From Enterococcus florum (GTDB taxonomy: Bacteria > Bacillota > Bacilli > Lactobacillales > Enterococcaceae), in assembly GCF_004309355.1 (NCBI RefSeq), contig NZ_BJCC01000027.1, positions 1 to 64,000 of the forward strand: a stretch of DNA of 64,000 bases, written 5' to 3'. The notes below the pieces were generated by a model that saw nothing but the letters and a program-made list of their open reading frames with translations, did not search any database and was not told the origin of the DNA. Of the stretch, positions 8,911 to 17,662 are shown one piece after another. The position numbers were made by a program, and so were the translations under genes. Position 1 is the first letter of the stretch, and each line of letters begins with the position of its first letter.

Positions 8911-9762
8911 ATGGGTGTTCTTTCTCATCTGGACAGCATGAAGCATGACATGTCAGCTGCTGAAAAAAAGATCTACGCCTACATTTGCAAGAATGTTGAA
9001 AAGATCCCTAGCATGACTGCTCATGACATCGCTGTAGCATCGGGCTCTAGTGCCCCCACCGTCGTTCGCTTTTCCAAAAAGATGGGCTTTAATACACTGA
9101 CGGAGTTTAAAATCAGCCTATCTGCCGAAACCAAACAAGAAGCCGAGATCACTGGATACAGTGATGTGTACCCTAGTGAGTCCTTTGAGGTGTTGAAAAC
9201 AAAGTTATCCAACAACGCACAATTCACTATCTGCGAAACGACTGAATTGTTCACCGAGGCGCCGTTTGCTGAGGCCTGTGACTTGCTGGATATCCATGAA
9301 CACTGCTTCGTGCATGGGGTCGGTGCCTCTCGCTTGGCTGTAGAAGACTTTGCCCACAAATGGACGCGTTTAGGCAAAAAGGTTGTTCGGGAAACCGACT
9401 ACAATTTGCTTCTGCCTCAGCTGGTATCAAATCCGAAAAAAAGTCTGCTGCTGTTGATCTCAAATTCAGGTAAAACCCCTGAGCTGGTTGCGTTAGCTGA
9501 AACAGCTAAGGAACTCAATATTCCTGTGATCGCAATCACACAATTCGGACAAAATCGCTTATCCAAATTGGCAGACGTGCATCTGCAAACCTCTCGCCCG
9601 ATGGAAACTGAGTTACGCAGTGCTGCGACGAACTCTATTTTGGCTCAATTTGTTACGATCGATCTGCTTTATTATTTCGACATCAGCCGCAACCCTGACT
9701 ATGCTGAAATCGTGTACCGCACGAGAGTTGCTGTCGATCGTTTTCGAGACACGTATATGTAA
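8911..9762 (+). CDS. RpiR/MurR-family transcriptional regulator
   Basis: This sugar-phosphate-responsive regulator has 283 aa. The N-terminal HTH_6 domain includes MTAHDIAVASGSSAPTVVRF (about residues 34-53). A SIS sugar-isomerase domain follows, with LLISNSGKTPELV as the phosphosugar-binding signature. The start at 8911 has AGAGG at 7 nt. An upstream in-frame frame would begin inside the preceding terminator and promoter. It stands alone with no adjacent sugar gene on its strand, so its target is unknown. Confidence 0.85.
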   Translation: MGVLSHLDSMKHDMSAAEKKIYAYICKNVEKIPSMTAHDIAVASGSSAPTVVRFSKKMGFNTLTEFKISLSAETKQEAEITGYSDVYPSESFEVLKTKLSNNAQFTICETTELFTEAPFAEACDLLDIHEHCFVHGVGASRLAVEDFAHKWTRLGKKVVRETDYNLLLPQLVSNPKKSLLLLISNSGKTPELVALAETAKELNIPVIAITQFGQNRLSKLADVHLQTSRPMETELRSAATNSILAQFVTIDLLYYFDISRNPDYAEIVYRTRVAVDRFRDTYM

Positions 9763-9837
9763 TCCCCCTCGCCTAAACATACTAAGATTAGAGGTATGGC
9801 ATAACTGCCAAAGCCACCATTCATTTTTTTAGAAAAG

Positions 9838-9882
9838 AATAGCCACCCAAACCTTTTAAAAGATTTCGGGTGGCTATTTTTG
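9838..9882. terminator. bidirectional terminator
   Basis: AATAGCCACCC (9839-9849) pairs with GGGTGGCTATT (9868-9878). T-rich tails are present on both sides. It separates the convergent RpiR gene and the two-component system. Confidence 0.85.
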
Positions 9883-9916
9883 CCCTAGTCAAGAAACATT
9901 TAGGTCTGCCTCGGCT

Positions 9917-10636
9917 TCATTCCCCTGCAGCTAGGATTTTTTCGGTCACTATTCTTTTGTTTTGGCGGTTCATTTTGACTTTAGTACCATCTATCAGCAA
10001 CAATGCGTCGTCTTGAATCGCCTGCACATTTTTTAGATATACCAAGGTGTGCTTATTGACCCGGCAAAAATCCAGCGTTTCCAGTTCTTCTTCAAATCTC
10101 TCAAGACTCCCTTGAATCCGCTGCTCTCCATCTGTTGTTTTTAATACCAACAGCTTTCTTTTTCCAAAACCAACCGCAGAAATCGTCAGAAGCTTATTCA
10201 ACAAAATCGACTGACTACCCCGTTCCAGCGAGTCAAACGTTATTTCGATTCTTTGTTGGAGGGCTTGCTTCACCATCGTGCGCAATTCCTGTTTGACCGT
10301 TTCGACAGGCAGCGATTTTTTCAAGCAGCGTTCAACGCCTAGATCAAGGCTGTCCATCACCACTTTATCGTGATTGGTCAAAAATAAAAGTGCCCCCTGA
10401 TACTGTTTTTCCACTCTCATTCGTCTGGCTGTCTCGATTCCGTCGATTCCTGACATTTCAATATCTAGTAAAATCAACAAAGGTGCTTGCTGATCGTAGG
10501 CAGTCAGCATTTCTTCTCCAGAAGAAAAGGTTTTGAGGACGAAAGGAAGCTTCTCCTCCAAAGAGATTTCTTTAAGAATCTCTCGATAGTACTTAACAGC
10601 CGGTTGATCATCATCACAAATAAATAGTGTATCCAT
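9917..10636 (-). CDS. LytTR-family response regulator (AgrA/ComE type)
   Basis: This response regulator (239 aa) has a receiver domain at the N-terminus (ICDDD acidic pocket, phospho-acceptor Asp58 in LILLDIE). A LytTR DNA-binding domain spans about residues 140-235. It lies 18 nt downstream of its histidine kinase gene and is cotranscribed. AgrA-like systems usually answer a secreted peptide. I see no agrB or agrD-like gene here, so the signal and targets are unknown. Confidence 0.88.
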   Translation of the reverse strand: MDTLFICDDDQPAVKYYREILKEISLEEKLPFVLKTFSSGEEMLTAYDQQAPLLILLDIEMSGIDGIETARRMRVEKQYQGALLFLTNHDKVVMDSLDLGVERCLKKSLPVETVKQELRTMVKQALQQRIEITFDSLERGSQSILLNKLLTISAVGFGKRKLLVLKTTDGEQRIQGSLERFEEELETLDFCRVNKHTLVYLKNVQAIQDDALLLIDGTKVKMNRQNKRIVTEKILAAGE

Positions 10637-10654
10637 CTTTTTCTCCTCAGCAAA

Positions 10655-11923
10655 CTATTCTTGATTTCGATTGGCGATCGCCAGCGTCACAACATAGCTG
10701 TTCTCTTGTTTTTCCCGGTTCATCACACCTCCGAGCTTTTTAACAGTGCGTTCCACATTCGCTAGGCCCAATTGTTCTGGCAGCAGCTGCTTGAACCCAT
10801 GCCGATTGTTTTTCTTTCGATGGTTTGAAGCATTAGCAATCGTCATATGCACCATAGTCGAACTTCGCTTCACGTTGACAGTGATCCAGCGCTGCTCCGG
10901 TTCTTCGATCAATTCACAGGCTTCAATCGCATTTTCGAAAAGATTGCCTAAGACGGTTGTCAGATCCAACGCCTCAACTCGAATCCCTCGGTAAACACTG
11001 GAGTCTAAGGTCATCTCCAAACGAATGTCTTTTTGTTCACACTGGTGCGACAAATCATACAACAACGCATCCAGCGTCTCATTCCCGGTATCCGGCAACT
11101 CGTTTTGCGGGTACAGATTTTCAAATGCGGCACTTGAAAATTCTTCCAAATACTCGTAATTTTTTTCTTTGATAGCGTATTGAATGACCGCATTGTATTT
11201 GTTGATGTCATGCGAAAGCTTGCGAATCTCCAATAGATGATTTTTAGCTTCATTGTATTGACCGATTTGATGCGACAGGCGAACTTCTAATTGATACATC
11301 TGGATTTTAGCTAATACGAGATTATAGATCAGTCGACTAGAAATGGTCACAACAATCAAAAACAACATGATAACGATGATTCGCGAAAGCAAGTACCAAG
11401 CGGTCGTAAAAACTGTATAAATCAGAAATAACACTAAAAACCACAGCATACTCAATAAAGTAAACCACAACTCATCACTCTCTGAAATATAATCGATCAT
11501 ATATGCATACTTCGGGATCATGTAGCGATAATAATAATGAAAACTAACTGCATACAACCCTGTTTGAACCAGGAGAAATGCCCGCATCGTGTAATCGATT
11601 GGAAAGAATAGACTAGCAAAATAACTGATGCTGTACAACGAGAAGGAATAAATCCATAAAAAGAAAAAGATATTGATCAGCTTTAAAAGTCGGGTATCAT
11701 ACAGAAAAAAGATCGGAACAATATAGAGAAATCCCGCCAATATCGTCAAAGGTCCATCGTGATACACTGAATCAATCAGCCAGGCCCAACCTCCTAGCAG
11801 CACTCGGAAAAGAATATACACTGCAACTGTCGTAACTACAGAATAGCGTCTTTTGGCGCACCGATCCCATAAAAACAGATTGGCCAGTAACATTTCTGTC
11901 GTGATGAGAAACAACTCAATCAT
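10655..11923 (-). CDS. AgrC-type sensor histidine kinase
   Basis: This membrane sensor (422 aa) has about six to seven hydrophobic segments in residues 1-200. A cytosolic kinase follows, with the phospho-acceptor His238 in LSHDINKY. The ATP-binding GHKL domain carries the N-box (LGNLFENAIEA) and a short G-box. HPK10/AgrC-like kinases pair with LytTR regulators, and such a gene follows directly. No peptide pheromone gene is evident upstream. Confidence 0.85.
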   Translation of the reverse strand: MIELFLITTEMLLANLFLWDRCAKRRYSVVTTVAVYILFRVLLGGWAWLIDSVYHDGPLTILAGFLYIVPIFFLYDTRLLKLINIFFFLWIYSFSLYSISYFASLFFPIDYTMRAFLLVQTGLYAVSFHYYYRYMIPKYAYMIDYISESDELWFTLLSMLWFLVLFLIYTVFTTAWYLLSRIIVIMLFLIVVTISSRLIYNLVLAKIQMYQLEVRLSHQIGQYNEAKNHLLEIRKLSHDINKYNAVIQYAIKEKNYEYLEEFSSAAFENLYPQNELPDTGNETLDALLYDLSHQCEQKDIRLEMTLDSSVYRGIRVEALDLTTVLGNLFENAIEACELIEEPEQRWITVNVKRSSTMVHMTIANASNHRKKNNRHGFKQLLPEQLGLANVERTVKKLGGVMNREKQENSYVVTLAIANRNQE

Positions 11924-12171
11924 CTAGAGATCCCCCAAAAAAAAAGTTGTTATAAAAGATTCAAAAAAATTAAATAGTCAAGAATAATAAATTAATTCAC
12001 TCTTAATTTTACCAAATTTTTTAAGAATAAAAAGAAGTTTTTCACATATATACAAAAAATATTTCAAAAAGCTGGATTTTTCGACTGTTTCGATGGTGGG
12101 GAACGTTTTCGAACAGGAAAATTGTTACATTTTAACAGAAAACGTTTATTTCAAGATGACAGAAAAACGAG
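11924..12171. other. AT-rich divergent intergenic region
   Basis: This stretch separates the kinase gene (minus) from the tetR gene (plus). I see no gene in it. Two AACGTTT-centred segments occur, GGGAACGTTTTCGAAC near 12102 and AGAAAACGTTTATTTC near 12138. They resemble catabolite-responsive (cre) sites but match the consensus imperfectly. TGTTACATTTTAACA between them is a short dyad. Confidence 0.4.
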
Positions 12172-12218
12172 TTGACCTATTAGGTAAGCCGTGGTATATT
12201 CTTTTTGACCTATTAGGT
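12172..12218 (+). promoter_or_regulatory. tetR promoter with twin palindromic operators
   Basis: The -35 is TTGACC (12172-12177), the spacer is 17 bp, and the -10 is TATATT (12195-12200). The dyad ACCTATTAGGT occurs twice, at 12175-12185 (overlapping the -35) and at 12208-12218 (just before the Shine-Dalgarno site). The centres are 33 bp apart, about three helical turns. Two dimers could bind on the same face and block transcription, which fits autoregulation by the TetR protein that follows. Confidence 0.85.
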
Positions 12219-12232
12219 AAAGGAGTGGAAAA

Positions 12233-12865
12233 ATGAAGAAAGAGGATCTAAAAATGCGTACAATCATTCAAGCCGCTTTAAAAGAATTTGCTGTCTATGG
12301 ATACGATCAGGCCTCCACGAACCGCATCGCGAAACAAGCTGGAATGTCTAAAGCGCTGATGTTTCACTATATCAAAAGCAAAGAAGAGTTGTTTTTGACT
12401 GTCTGGTCCTACTGTGAGGAAACAATCACAAATGGCTACACTAAGCAGATCGATGAAGAGGAAACGGATTTGTTCGAACGTCTTCGTCACTCCATTGCAT
12501 TGCAAATGAACATCCTAAAAAAGGACCCCTGGCTATTGGAATTTTACTCGGCGGCAGCTGACACTCGGTCAGACCGAATCAACCAACAAATTCATACCAA
12601 AAAGGAAACCGACGCTGGTCTTTGTATCACTAAGCTGTTTCAAAACATTGATACGTCCAATTTTCGTTCTGATCTACCCGTTACACGTAGTTTGGCTCTC
12701 ATTGAATGGAGCATGTCCGGTTTTGCAGATGAGCTGGTGTCAGAATTGAAGACTGCTGCCCCTCCTACAGACTTTTCAAAGACAGAGGAAAAACTGAACC
12801 GCTTTATTCAGGATCTTCGGATACTCTTTTACAGTGTCCCACCAACGAAGGAGCAACTAAAATGA
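12233..12865 (+). CDS. TetR/AcrR-family regulator
   Basis: This repressor has 210 aa. The N-terminal HTH (AALKEFAVYGYDQASTNRIA through AMLFHY-type recognition, here SKALMFHYIKSKEELF) is typical of TetR proteins. The C-terminal ligand domain is not recognisable. It starts after AAAGGAG and overlaps the next gene by 4 nt (ATGA), so the two are translationally coupled. Twin operators precede it. Confidence 0.88.
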   Translation: MKKEDLKMRTIIQAALKEFAVYGYDQASTNRIAKQAGMSKALMFHYIKSKEELFLTVWSYCEETITNGYTKQIDEEETDLFERLRHSIALQMNILKKDPWLLEFYSAAADTRSDRINQQIHTKKETDAGLCITKLFQNIDTSNFRSDLPVTRSLALIEWSMSGFADELVSELKTAAPPTDFSKTEEKLNRFIQDLRILFYSVPPTKEQLK

Positions 12866-13538
12866 AGACATTCCCCCTCGTGATCCATGCGCCTCTTCGC
12901 GGAGAGTGGTTCACTGAAACCAGTCCTGCTACTCGTGTTCCCAGCCATGGAACAAACCAGTTTGGCTTGCGCTATGCCTTTGATTTTATTCAAAAAGATC
13001 CCCGGGATGCTTCACATGATGAAAAAGCACGAAACTATTTTTTTCGCGGAATCGGATTAAGCCACTACTATTGCTACGGACAGCCAGTTTATGCCCCTTT
13101 TGACGGCCAGGTGGTGATGGTTAAAAACCATACGCCCGACGGCGAATACGCCTCTTTTGCACATGATCAGCTAAAAGCAATCCGCCACTCCCTTTTTTTG
13201 ATCCACAGCGAGATGGGTTTGAAGCAATTGCCGGCAATTTCATTTTGATCAAAAGGAACCGCACTATTTTTGCCGCTTTTTGCCATCTTCAAAAGGATTC
13301 TATCGTAGTCAATGAAGGCGACCACATTCAGCAGGCCTGTTTTCTAGGTCGAGTCGGACACTCTGGCAATTCCACCGAACCGCACCTTCATTTTCAAATG
13401 ATGGATTCTGATACGATCAAAACAGCGAAGGGCCTTCCCTTCGTGTTCAAGCATTATCAAAAATACGATGGTGCAGCTTGGCAAGATGTGACCTGCAGCA
13501 TCCCAGCAAAAGGAGAGCTAGTACGTTTTTTTGATTGA
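12862..13538 (+). pseudogene. M23-family metallopeptidase-like gene, frameshifted
   Basis: Two adjacent frames together make one protein of about 225 residues. The first (12862-13248) starts by overlapping tetR and carries SHGTNQFGLRYAFDF, a likely first metal motif, and the PVYAPFDGQV strand of M23 domains. The second resumes as AIAGNFILIKRNRTIFAAF and ends with the HLH metal motif in GHSGNSTEPHLHFQ. The switch lies near 13215-13225 and fits loss of one nucleotide. Without it the conserved fold would be continuous. This may be a real recent mutation or a sequence error. The 3' end overlaps the convergent gene at 13457. Confidence 0.8.
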
Positions 13539-14095
13539 GTAAGCCTGTCAACAATGCTGGATTTAGTCTGTCTAAGTTCAAGTATTTCCAGCTCTTCTCG
13601 TTTTCCTAAACGCTCCAGCAGGCACCTTCGACTTCTACGCATTAAAGAAGATTTTGACTTCGTTGTAAACTTGTTGTCTTGCTCCTGATCGGGTAATAGT
13701 GGCTCATCGGATTCAGTGATTCTACGTTCAAAAGGCACTCTTTCTAGATGGATCTTCTCTGGATTTTCATGCACAGGTGGAGCTGATTCAGTATTCTCAT
13801 TCTCAGCAACTGGTGTTTCCTGCGTTTCATCCATCAAGGACATAACCCCAGCTTCCCAAAAAAAGACACTGTCTTGATTGGTATCAAAGATCGGGGTTTC
13901 GATGGTTTCTACAAATTTGGCCTCGACTACCTTATTAAATAAATCGACACCGTCTTTCTCGAACAAGTTTAAGGTTGTCAGTAATTCGAGCGCTTCACGA
14001 ATCTCTTCGGCTGGTTTGTTTCGATCCGGATCCTTCATGCGCCAGCGGTGTTTCTTGCCTTGACTAGTTTCAAAAGTTGCTGCGAGATGTAGCAT
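13457..14095 (-). CDS. DUF2922-like protein with unusual C-terminal extension
   Basis: The first 70 residues, from MLHLAATFETSQGKKHRWRM, resemble DUF2922, a small family of unknown role usually about 70-75 aa long. Here the protein reaches 212 aa. The extra part is acidic and then basic (SSLMRRSRRCLLERL) and has no family I know. Its last 82 nt are antisense to the M23 gene. The start at 14095 follows AAAGGAA. It lies directly after the 127-residue gene at 14138 and is probably cotranscribed with it. The tail could reflect a lost stop or a frameshift. Confidence 0.55.
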   Translation of the reverse strand: MLHLAATFETSQGKKHRWRMKDPDRNKPAEEIREALELLTTLNLFEKDGVDLFNKVVEAKFVETIETPIFDTNQDSVFFWEAGVMSLMDETQETPVAENENTESAPPVHENPEKIHLERVPFERRITESDEPLLPDQEQDNKFTTKSKSSLMRRSRRCLLERLGKREELEILELRQTKSSIVDRLTQSKKRTSSPFAGMLQVTSCQAAPSYF

Positions 14096-14137
14096 ATGAT
14101 CATTTTCCTTTCTTTTTGTCAGTTTGCTGCTGCCCAC

Positions 14138-14521
14138 TCACGGAAGCGAAAACACATGGGGATGACATTTGACCAAAAACAGACGAACGGCATGAACTTT
14201 TTCCAAAACAAATTGTTTCAGCGGAAACAAATGAAGGGTGACTTTTTGCCATTCCTCAGCGGAGAAATAGGTTTGAAAATACATATAATAGCGGCGCAAT
14301 GCTCGAGTGGACTTTGTCTCAAGCAGCAGATGACGCACTAGCTCCTTCAGAACAAACGAAAAATCGTCTTCGCTTAATTGATCACGAATCTGCAAGGCGA
14401 CAAGATATTTAATCGTCATCTTCTTGTCTCGCGTTTCATTAAAGTAGGCTGTTAGGCGTTTTTCGATCGTCTGTCGCTTCAAATGGAATAATTGATGTTG
14501 ATTGAATAATGGGTTGGACAC
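14138..14521 (-). CDS. hypothetical protein, 127 aa
   Basis: I do not recognise this family. The protein is rich in charged and aromatic residues and mostly helical in character (LVRHLLLETKSTRALRRYYM). It has no signal peptide or membrane segment. I chose GTG at 14521 because GGAG lies 8 nt upstream. A TTG seven codons earlier would overlap that site. It precedes the DUF2922-like gene on the same strand, which suggests a two-gene unit. Confidence 0.6.
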   Translation of the reverse strand: MSNPLFNQHQLFHLKRQTIEKRLTAYFNETRDKKMTIKYLVALQIRDQLSEDDFSFVLKELVRHLLLETKSTRALRRYYMYFQTYFSAEEWQKVTLHLFPLKQFVLEKVHAVRLFLVKCHPHVFSLP

Positions 14522-14724
14522 CTTTAGCTCTCCTTTCTCCAATTGTTTGCGCTTCCAAAATAAAATAGCTGGCTTTTTCTGTCAAGTGAACTTTCAGCAA
14601 TTTACCTCGTTTCACAAGCCAACAATCCCGTCCCATCCTTCTTCTTGCAATCGATTCTATTCAACTTCTTTTTTTTCGGTTTAAATAACAAAAATTATTA
14701 TAAAAACAGTGCGTTTTTTGCCAG

Positions 14725-14763
14725 AAAAAGACACTGAAGCCTTGGATCAACGGCTCCAGTGTC
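14725..14763 (-). terminator. Rho-independent terminator after the P-type ATPase
   Basis: On the minus strand GACACTGGAGCC and GGCTTCAGTGTC (14752-14763 and 14730-14741) pair with one G-T, followed by TTTTTCT. Confidence 0.88.
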
Positions 14764-14773
14764 CACTTTACTG

Positions 14774-17506
14774 TTAGTTTTCTACAGAAAGGTGCTGCTC
14801 TTTTTCTTGGCTAGTCTCCGCCTTGCGTTGAATCAATTTAACGACTTCTACGATCGGAATGATCGAGAATGAAGCTGCCGCAACGGTTGCCCATTGACTA
14901 ACATTCAACGTTGCCACACGGAAAATGTCATTCAATCCAGGAACGATAATAATGACCCCCATCAACGCAAAAGACAATAGAATTGCCCAGTTAAAGGCTT
15001 TATTGCGAAATGGTCCGACCTTAAAAATAGATTGTTTGACCGATTTGACATTAAAAGCATGAAACAGCTGCATAAAACCAAGTGTCGCAAAACACATCGT
15101 TAAAGCATCCGCGTGCTGCAACGTATAAAGTGCCTGTGTCGAAAGCCCTGGCATATTCATCGCCGTGTGTGCAGGATACTGCAACGCAAACCAGTAAACG
15201 AATAAGGTAATCCCGCCTTCCAAAATGCCTTGGTATACGATACTGCTAAACACCCCGCCAGAGAAAAGATTAGAATTACGGCCTCGTGGTTTATGACTCA
15301 TCAAGTCCTTTTCTGCTGGCTCCATTCCTAAGGCGATCGCCGGAAAGGTGTCAGTGACCAGATTGATCCACAATAGATGGATCGGCAGCAACGTATCCCA
15401 AGCAAACAAGGTGGCAATGAACAGCGTTAATACCTCGCCTAAATTGGCTGCTAACAAGTATTGAACCGTCTTTTGGATATTGGAAAAGACTTTTCTTCCT
15501 TCCTCTACGGCAACTACGATCGTGGCAAAATTATCGTCTGCTAATACCATATCAGAGGCGCCTTTAGAGACCTCGGTGCCAGTGATCCCCATTCCGATAC
15601 CAATGTCCGCCTGTTTTAAGGATGGCGCATCGTTTACGCCATCGCCGGTCATGGCCACCACTTTGCCCTCTTTTTGCCATGCTTTAACGATTCGAACCTT
15701 GTGCTCTGGCGAAACCCGTGCATAGACAGAATAATCGTAAACCTGTTCGGCAAATTCTTTATCCGTCATTTCATTCAATTCGGCGCCAGTCAACACAGCT
15801 TGATTGTTTCCAGCTCGAATAATGCCCAAGCGAACGGCAATGGCTTCCGCAGTATCTTTGTGATCACCGGTGATCATGATCGGTCGAACACCTGCAGATT
15901 TTGCTAGACGTACCGCTTCTGCAGCTTCTTTTCGTTCAGGATCGATCATGCCCACCAAGCCAGCAAAAATCAAGTCGTTCTCCAGTTCCTCCGACGTGAG
16001 TTCCGCTGGGAGTTCATCCAGGTATTTGTAGCCCATGGCCAACACTCGCAGGGCTTGCTTAGCCATGTCCGTATTGTTGAACAGGATTTCCTTTCTTTGC
16101 TGCGGAGTCATAGGGAGTTCCTGGCCTTGAGACAAGACGCGAGTGGTTCGCTCAATCAAAACATCCGGCGCTCCCTTGACGGCAACAAAGTATTTGCCGT
16201 TAGCCAGTTCGTGAACGGTACTCATTAATTTCCGCTCCGAATCAAACGGCAATTCTCCTACCCGACGCTCTTGCTCCAGACATTTCTGCAAATCCAGTTG
16301 ATGGTCTAAACCAAACTGGACTAGGGCCGTTTCCGTAGGGTCTCCAATCAAACTGCCGTCCTGGGCAACTTTTGTGTCATTGGCATAATTCATGATCAGC
16401 AACGCCTTGTTCGTTAAATCAATCGGCGCGTTCGCCGACACCTGATGAAAATCGTAATATAACTTTTCAACTGTCATTTGATTCAACGTCAAGGTGCCGG
16501 TTTTGTCCGAAGCAATAATGTCAGTACTTCCTAGTGTTTCGACTGCCGGCAGCTTGCGAATGACTGAATTGCGTTTAGCCATGACTTGTGTGCCTAGAGC
16601 CAGAATGATCGTAACGATCGCTGGAAGCCCTTCAGGAATTGCTGCCACCGCTAAAGAGATCGAGGTCAACAACATGTCGACAAATGAAGTTCCGTTGATT
16701 ACTGTTCCAACGACAAACATGATAACTGCGATGACGATGATCGCGATCGTTAAAAATTTGCCCAGTTCATTCAAATTATTCTTTAAGGGCGTCTCCGTTT
16801 CGTCGGCTTGTGCCAACATATCGGCGATTTTCCCCACTTCGGTACTCATCCCTGTGTTGACAACGACTCCTTTTCCTCGCCCATAAGTAACGTTGCTGTT
16901 GGAAAAGGCCATGTTCACACGATCCCCGATCCCAACATCGCCGGCCGGCAAAACAGTCAGCAGCTTTTCGACGGGAACGGATTCTCCTGTCAAGGCTGCC
17001 TCTTCAATCTTTAGAGAAGCGGCCTCCAATAATCTTAGATCTGCTGGAACGACATCCCCCGCCTCAAGCAAAACGATATCTCCTGGAACCAATTCATCGC
17101 TCTTGATAGACAGCGTATGCCCATCTCGCAAAACGTTGGCGTTAGGGGTAGACATTTGCTTCAGCGCTTCGATGGCCTGCTCCGCTTTAGACTCCTGAAA
17201 CACACCCATGATCGCATTGATCACTACGACTAGCAAAATGATGATCGAATCGACCACCTCATGCGATACGATCGCTGAAATAATCGCTGCGGCCAGTAAA
17301 ACCAAAATCATAAAATCCTTGAACTGTTCGGCAAACTTGACCAACAGACTCTTTTTCTTGCCCTCCGCCAATTCATTTTTACCAAATTGATCCAATCTTA
17401 TTTGCGCTTCCTTAGCACTGAGTCCCATCGGTGCAGATGCCACTTCAGCTAAAACATCTTCTGTATTCAAGGCATAAAATGCAAGATTTTTTTGTTGTTC
17501 TGTCAT
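14774..17506 (-). CDS. P-type Ca2+ (or Mn2+) transporting ATPase
   Basis: This P2A-type cation pump has 910 aa. The actuator motif TGES ([12 protein letters not shown]), the phosphorylation motif DKTGT near residue 335, the [12 protein letters not shown] hinge and about ten membrane segments are all present, including the PEGL motif (AAIPEGLPA) in the ion site. It resembles Listeria LMCA1 and Bacillus YloB calcium pumps. Related pumps in Lactobacillales (for example L. lactis YoaB) are tied to manganese. The yybP-ykoY-like riboswitch directly upstream supports control by Mn2+, so a Mn2+ export role is plausible. Confidence 0.93.
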   Translation of the reverse strand: MTEQQKNLAFYALNTEDVLAEVASAPMGLSAKEAQIRLDQFGKNELAEGKKKSLLVKFAEQFKDFMILVLLAAAIISAIVSHEVVDSIIILLVVVINAIMGVFQESKAEQAIEALKQMSTPNANVLRDGHTLSIKSDELVPGDIVLLEAGDVVPADLRLLEAASLKIEEAALTGESVPVEKLLTVLPAGDVGIGDRVNMAFSNSNVTYGRGKGVVVNTGMSTEVGKIADMLAQADETETPLKNNLNELGKFLTIAIIVIAVIMFVVGTVINGTSFVDMLLTSISLAVAAIPEGLPAIVTIILALGTQVMAKRNSVIRKLPAVETLGSTDIIASDKTGTLTLNQMTVEKLYYDFHQVSANAPIDLTNKALLIMNYANDTKVAQDGSLIGDPTETALVQFGLDHQLDLQKCLEQERRVGELPFDSERKLMSTVHELANGKYFVAVKGAPDVLIERTTRVLSQGQELPMTPQQRKEILFNNTDMAKQALRVLAMGYKYLDELPAELTSEELENDLIFAGLVGMIDPERKEAAEAVRLAKSAGVRPIMITGDHKDTAEAIAVRLGIIRAGNNQAVLTGAELNEMTDKEFAEQVYDYSVYARVSPEHKVRIVKAWQKEGKVVAMTGDGVNDAPSLKQADIGIGMGITGTEVSKGASDMVLADDNFATIVVAVEEGRKVFSNIQKTVQYLLAANLGEVLTLFIATLFAWDTLLPIHLLWINLVTDTFPAIALGMEPAEKDLMSHKPRGRNSNLFSGGVFSSIVYQGILEGGITLFVYWFALQYPAHTAMNMPGLSTQALYTLQHADALTMCFATLGFMQLFHAFNVKSVKQSIFKVGPFRNKAFNWAILLSFALMGVIIIVPGLNDIFRVATLNVSQWATVAAASFSIIPIVEVVKLIQRKAETSQEKEQHLSVEN

Positions 17507-17522
17507 ACGTACCTCCTATTTT

Positions 17523-17655
17523 TATAAAAAAGAGACCTGTATATGTTTGTTAAACATACACAAGTCTCACCGTTTAAGACAGCACCAGAAATTTCTTTCA
17601 GGATTGGTGATGCTGTCGCAGCTTACGCTGCCAGTTACTCCCTCATGTGGCAATA
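17523..17655 (-). ncRNA. yybP-ykoY-like (Mn2+) riboswitch with intrinsic terminator
   Basis: On the minus strand the leader has GAGGGAGTAACTGGC, then helix GGCAGC-GTAA-GCTGC, then a second helix pairing GACAGC..CACCA with TGGTG..CTGTC, then TTAAACGG. A 17-bp hairpin follows (GAGACTTGTGTATGTTT with its complement) and runs into TTTTTT at 17525-17530. The GGGAGTA element, the helix order and the downstream cation P-type ATPase match the yybP-ykoY class, which turns on Mn2+ efflux genes. The aptamer begins only 8 nt after the SLC13 stop codon, so its promoter lies inside that gene or transcription reads through. Confidence 0.8.
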
Positions 17656-17662
17656 TAAGAAT

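Noticed and set aside
11924-12232. Search for an AgrD-like peptide gene near the LytTR two-component system
   Set aside because: No short frame with a ribosome site and a peptide-like sequence was seen.
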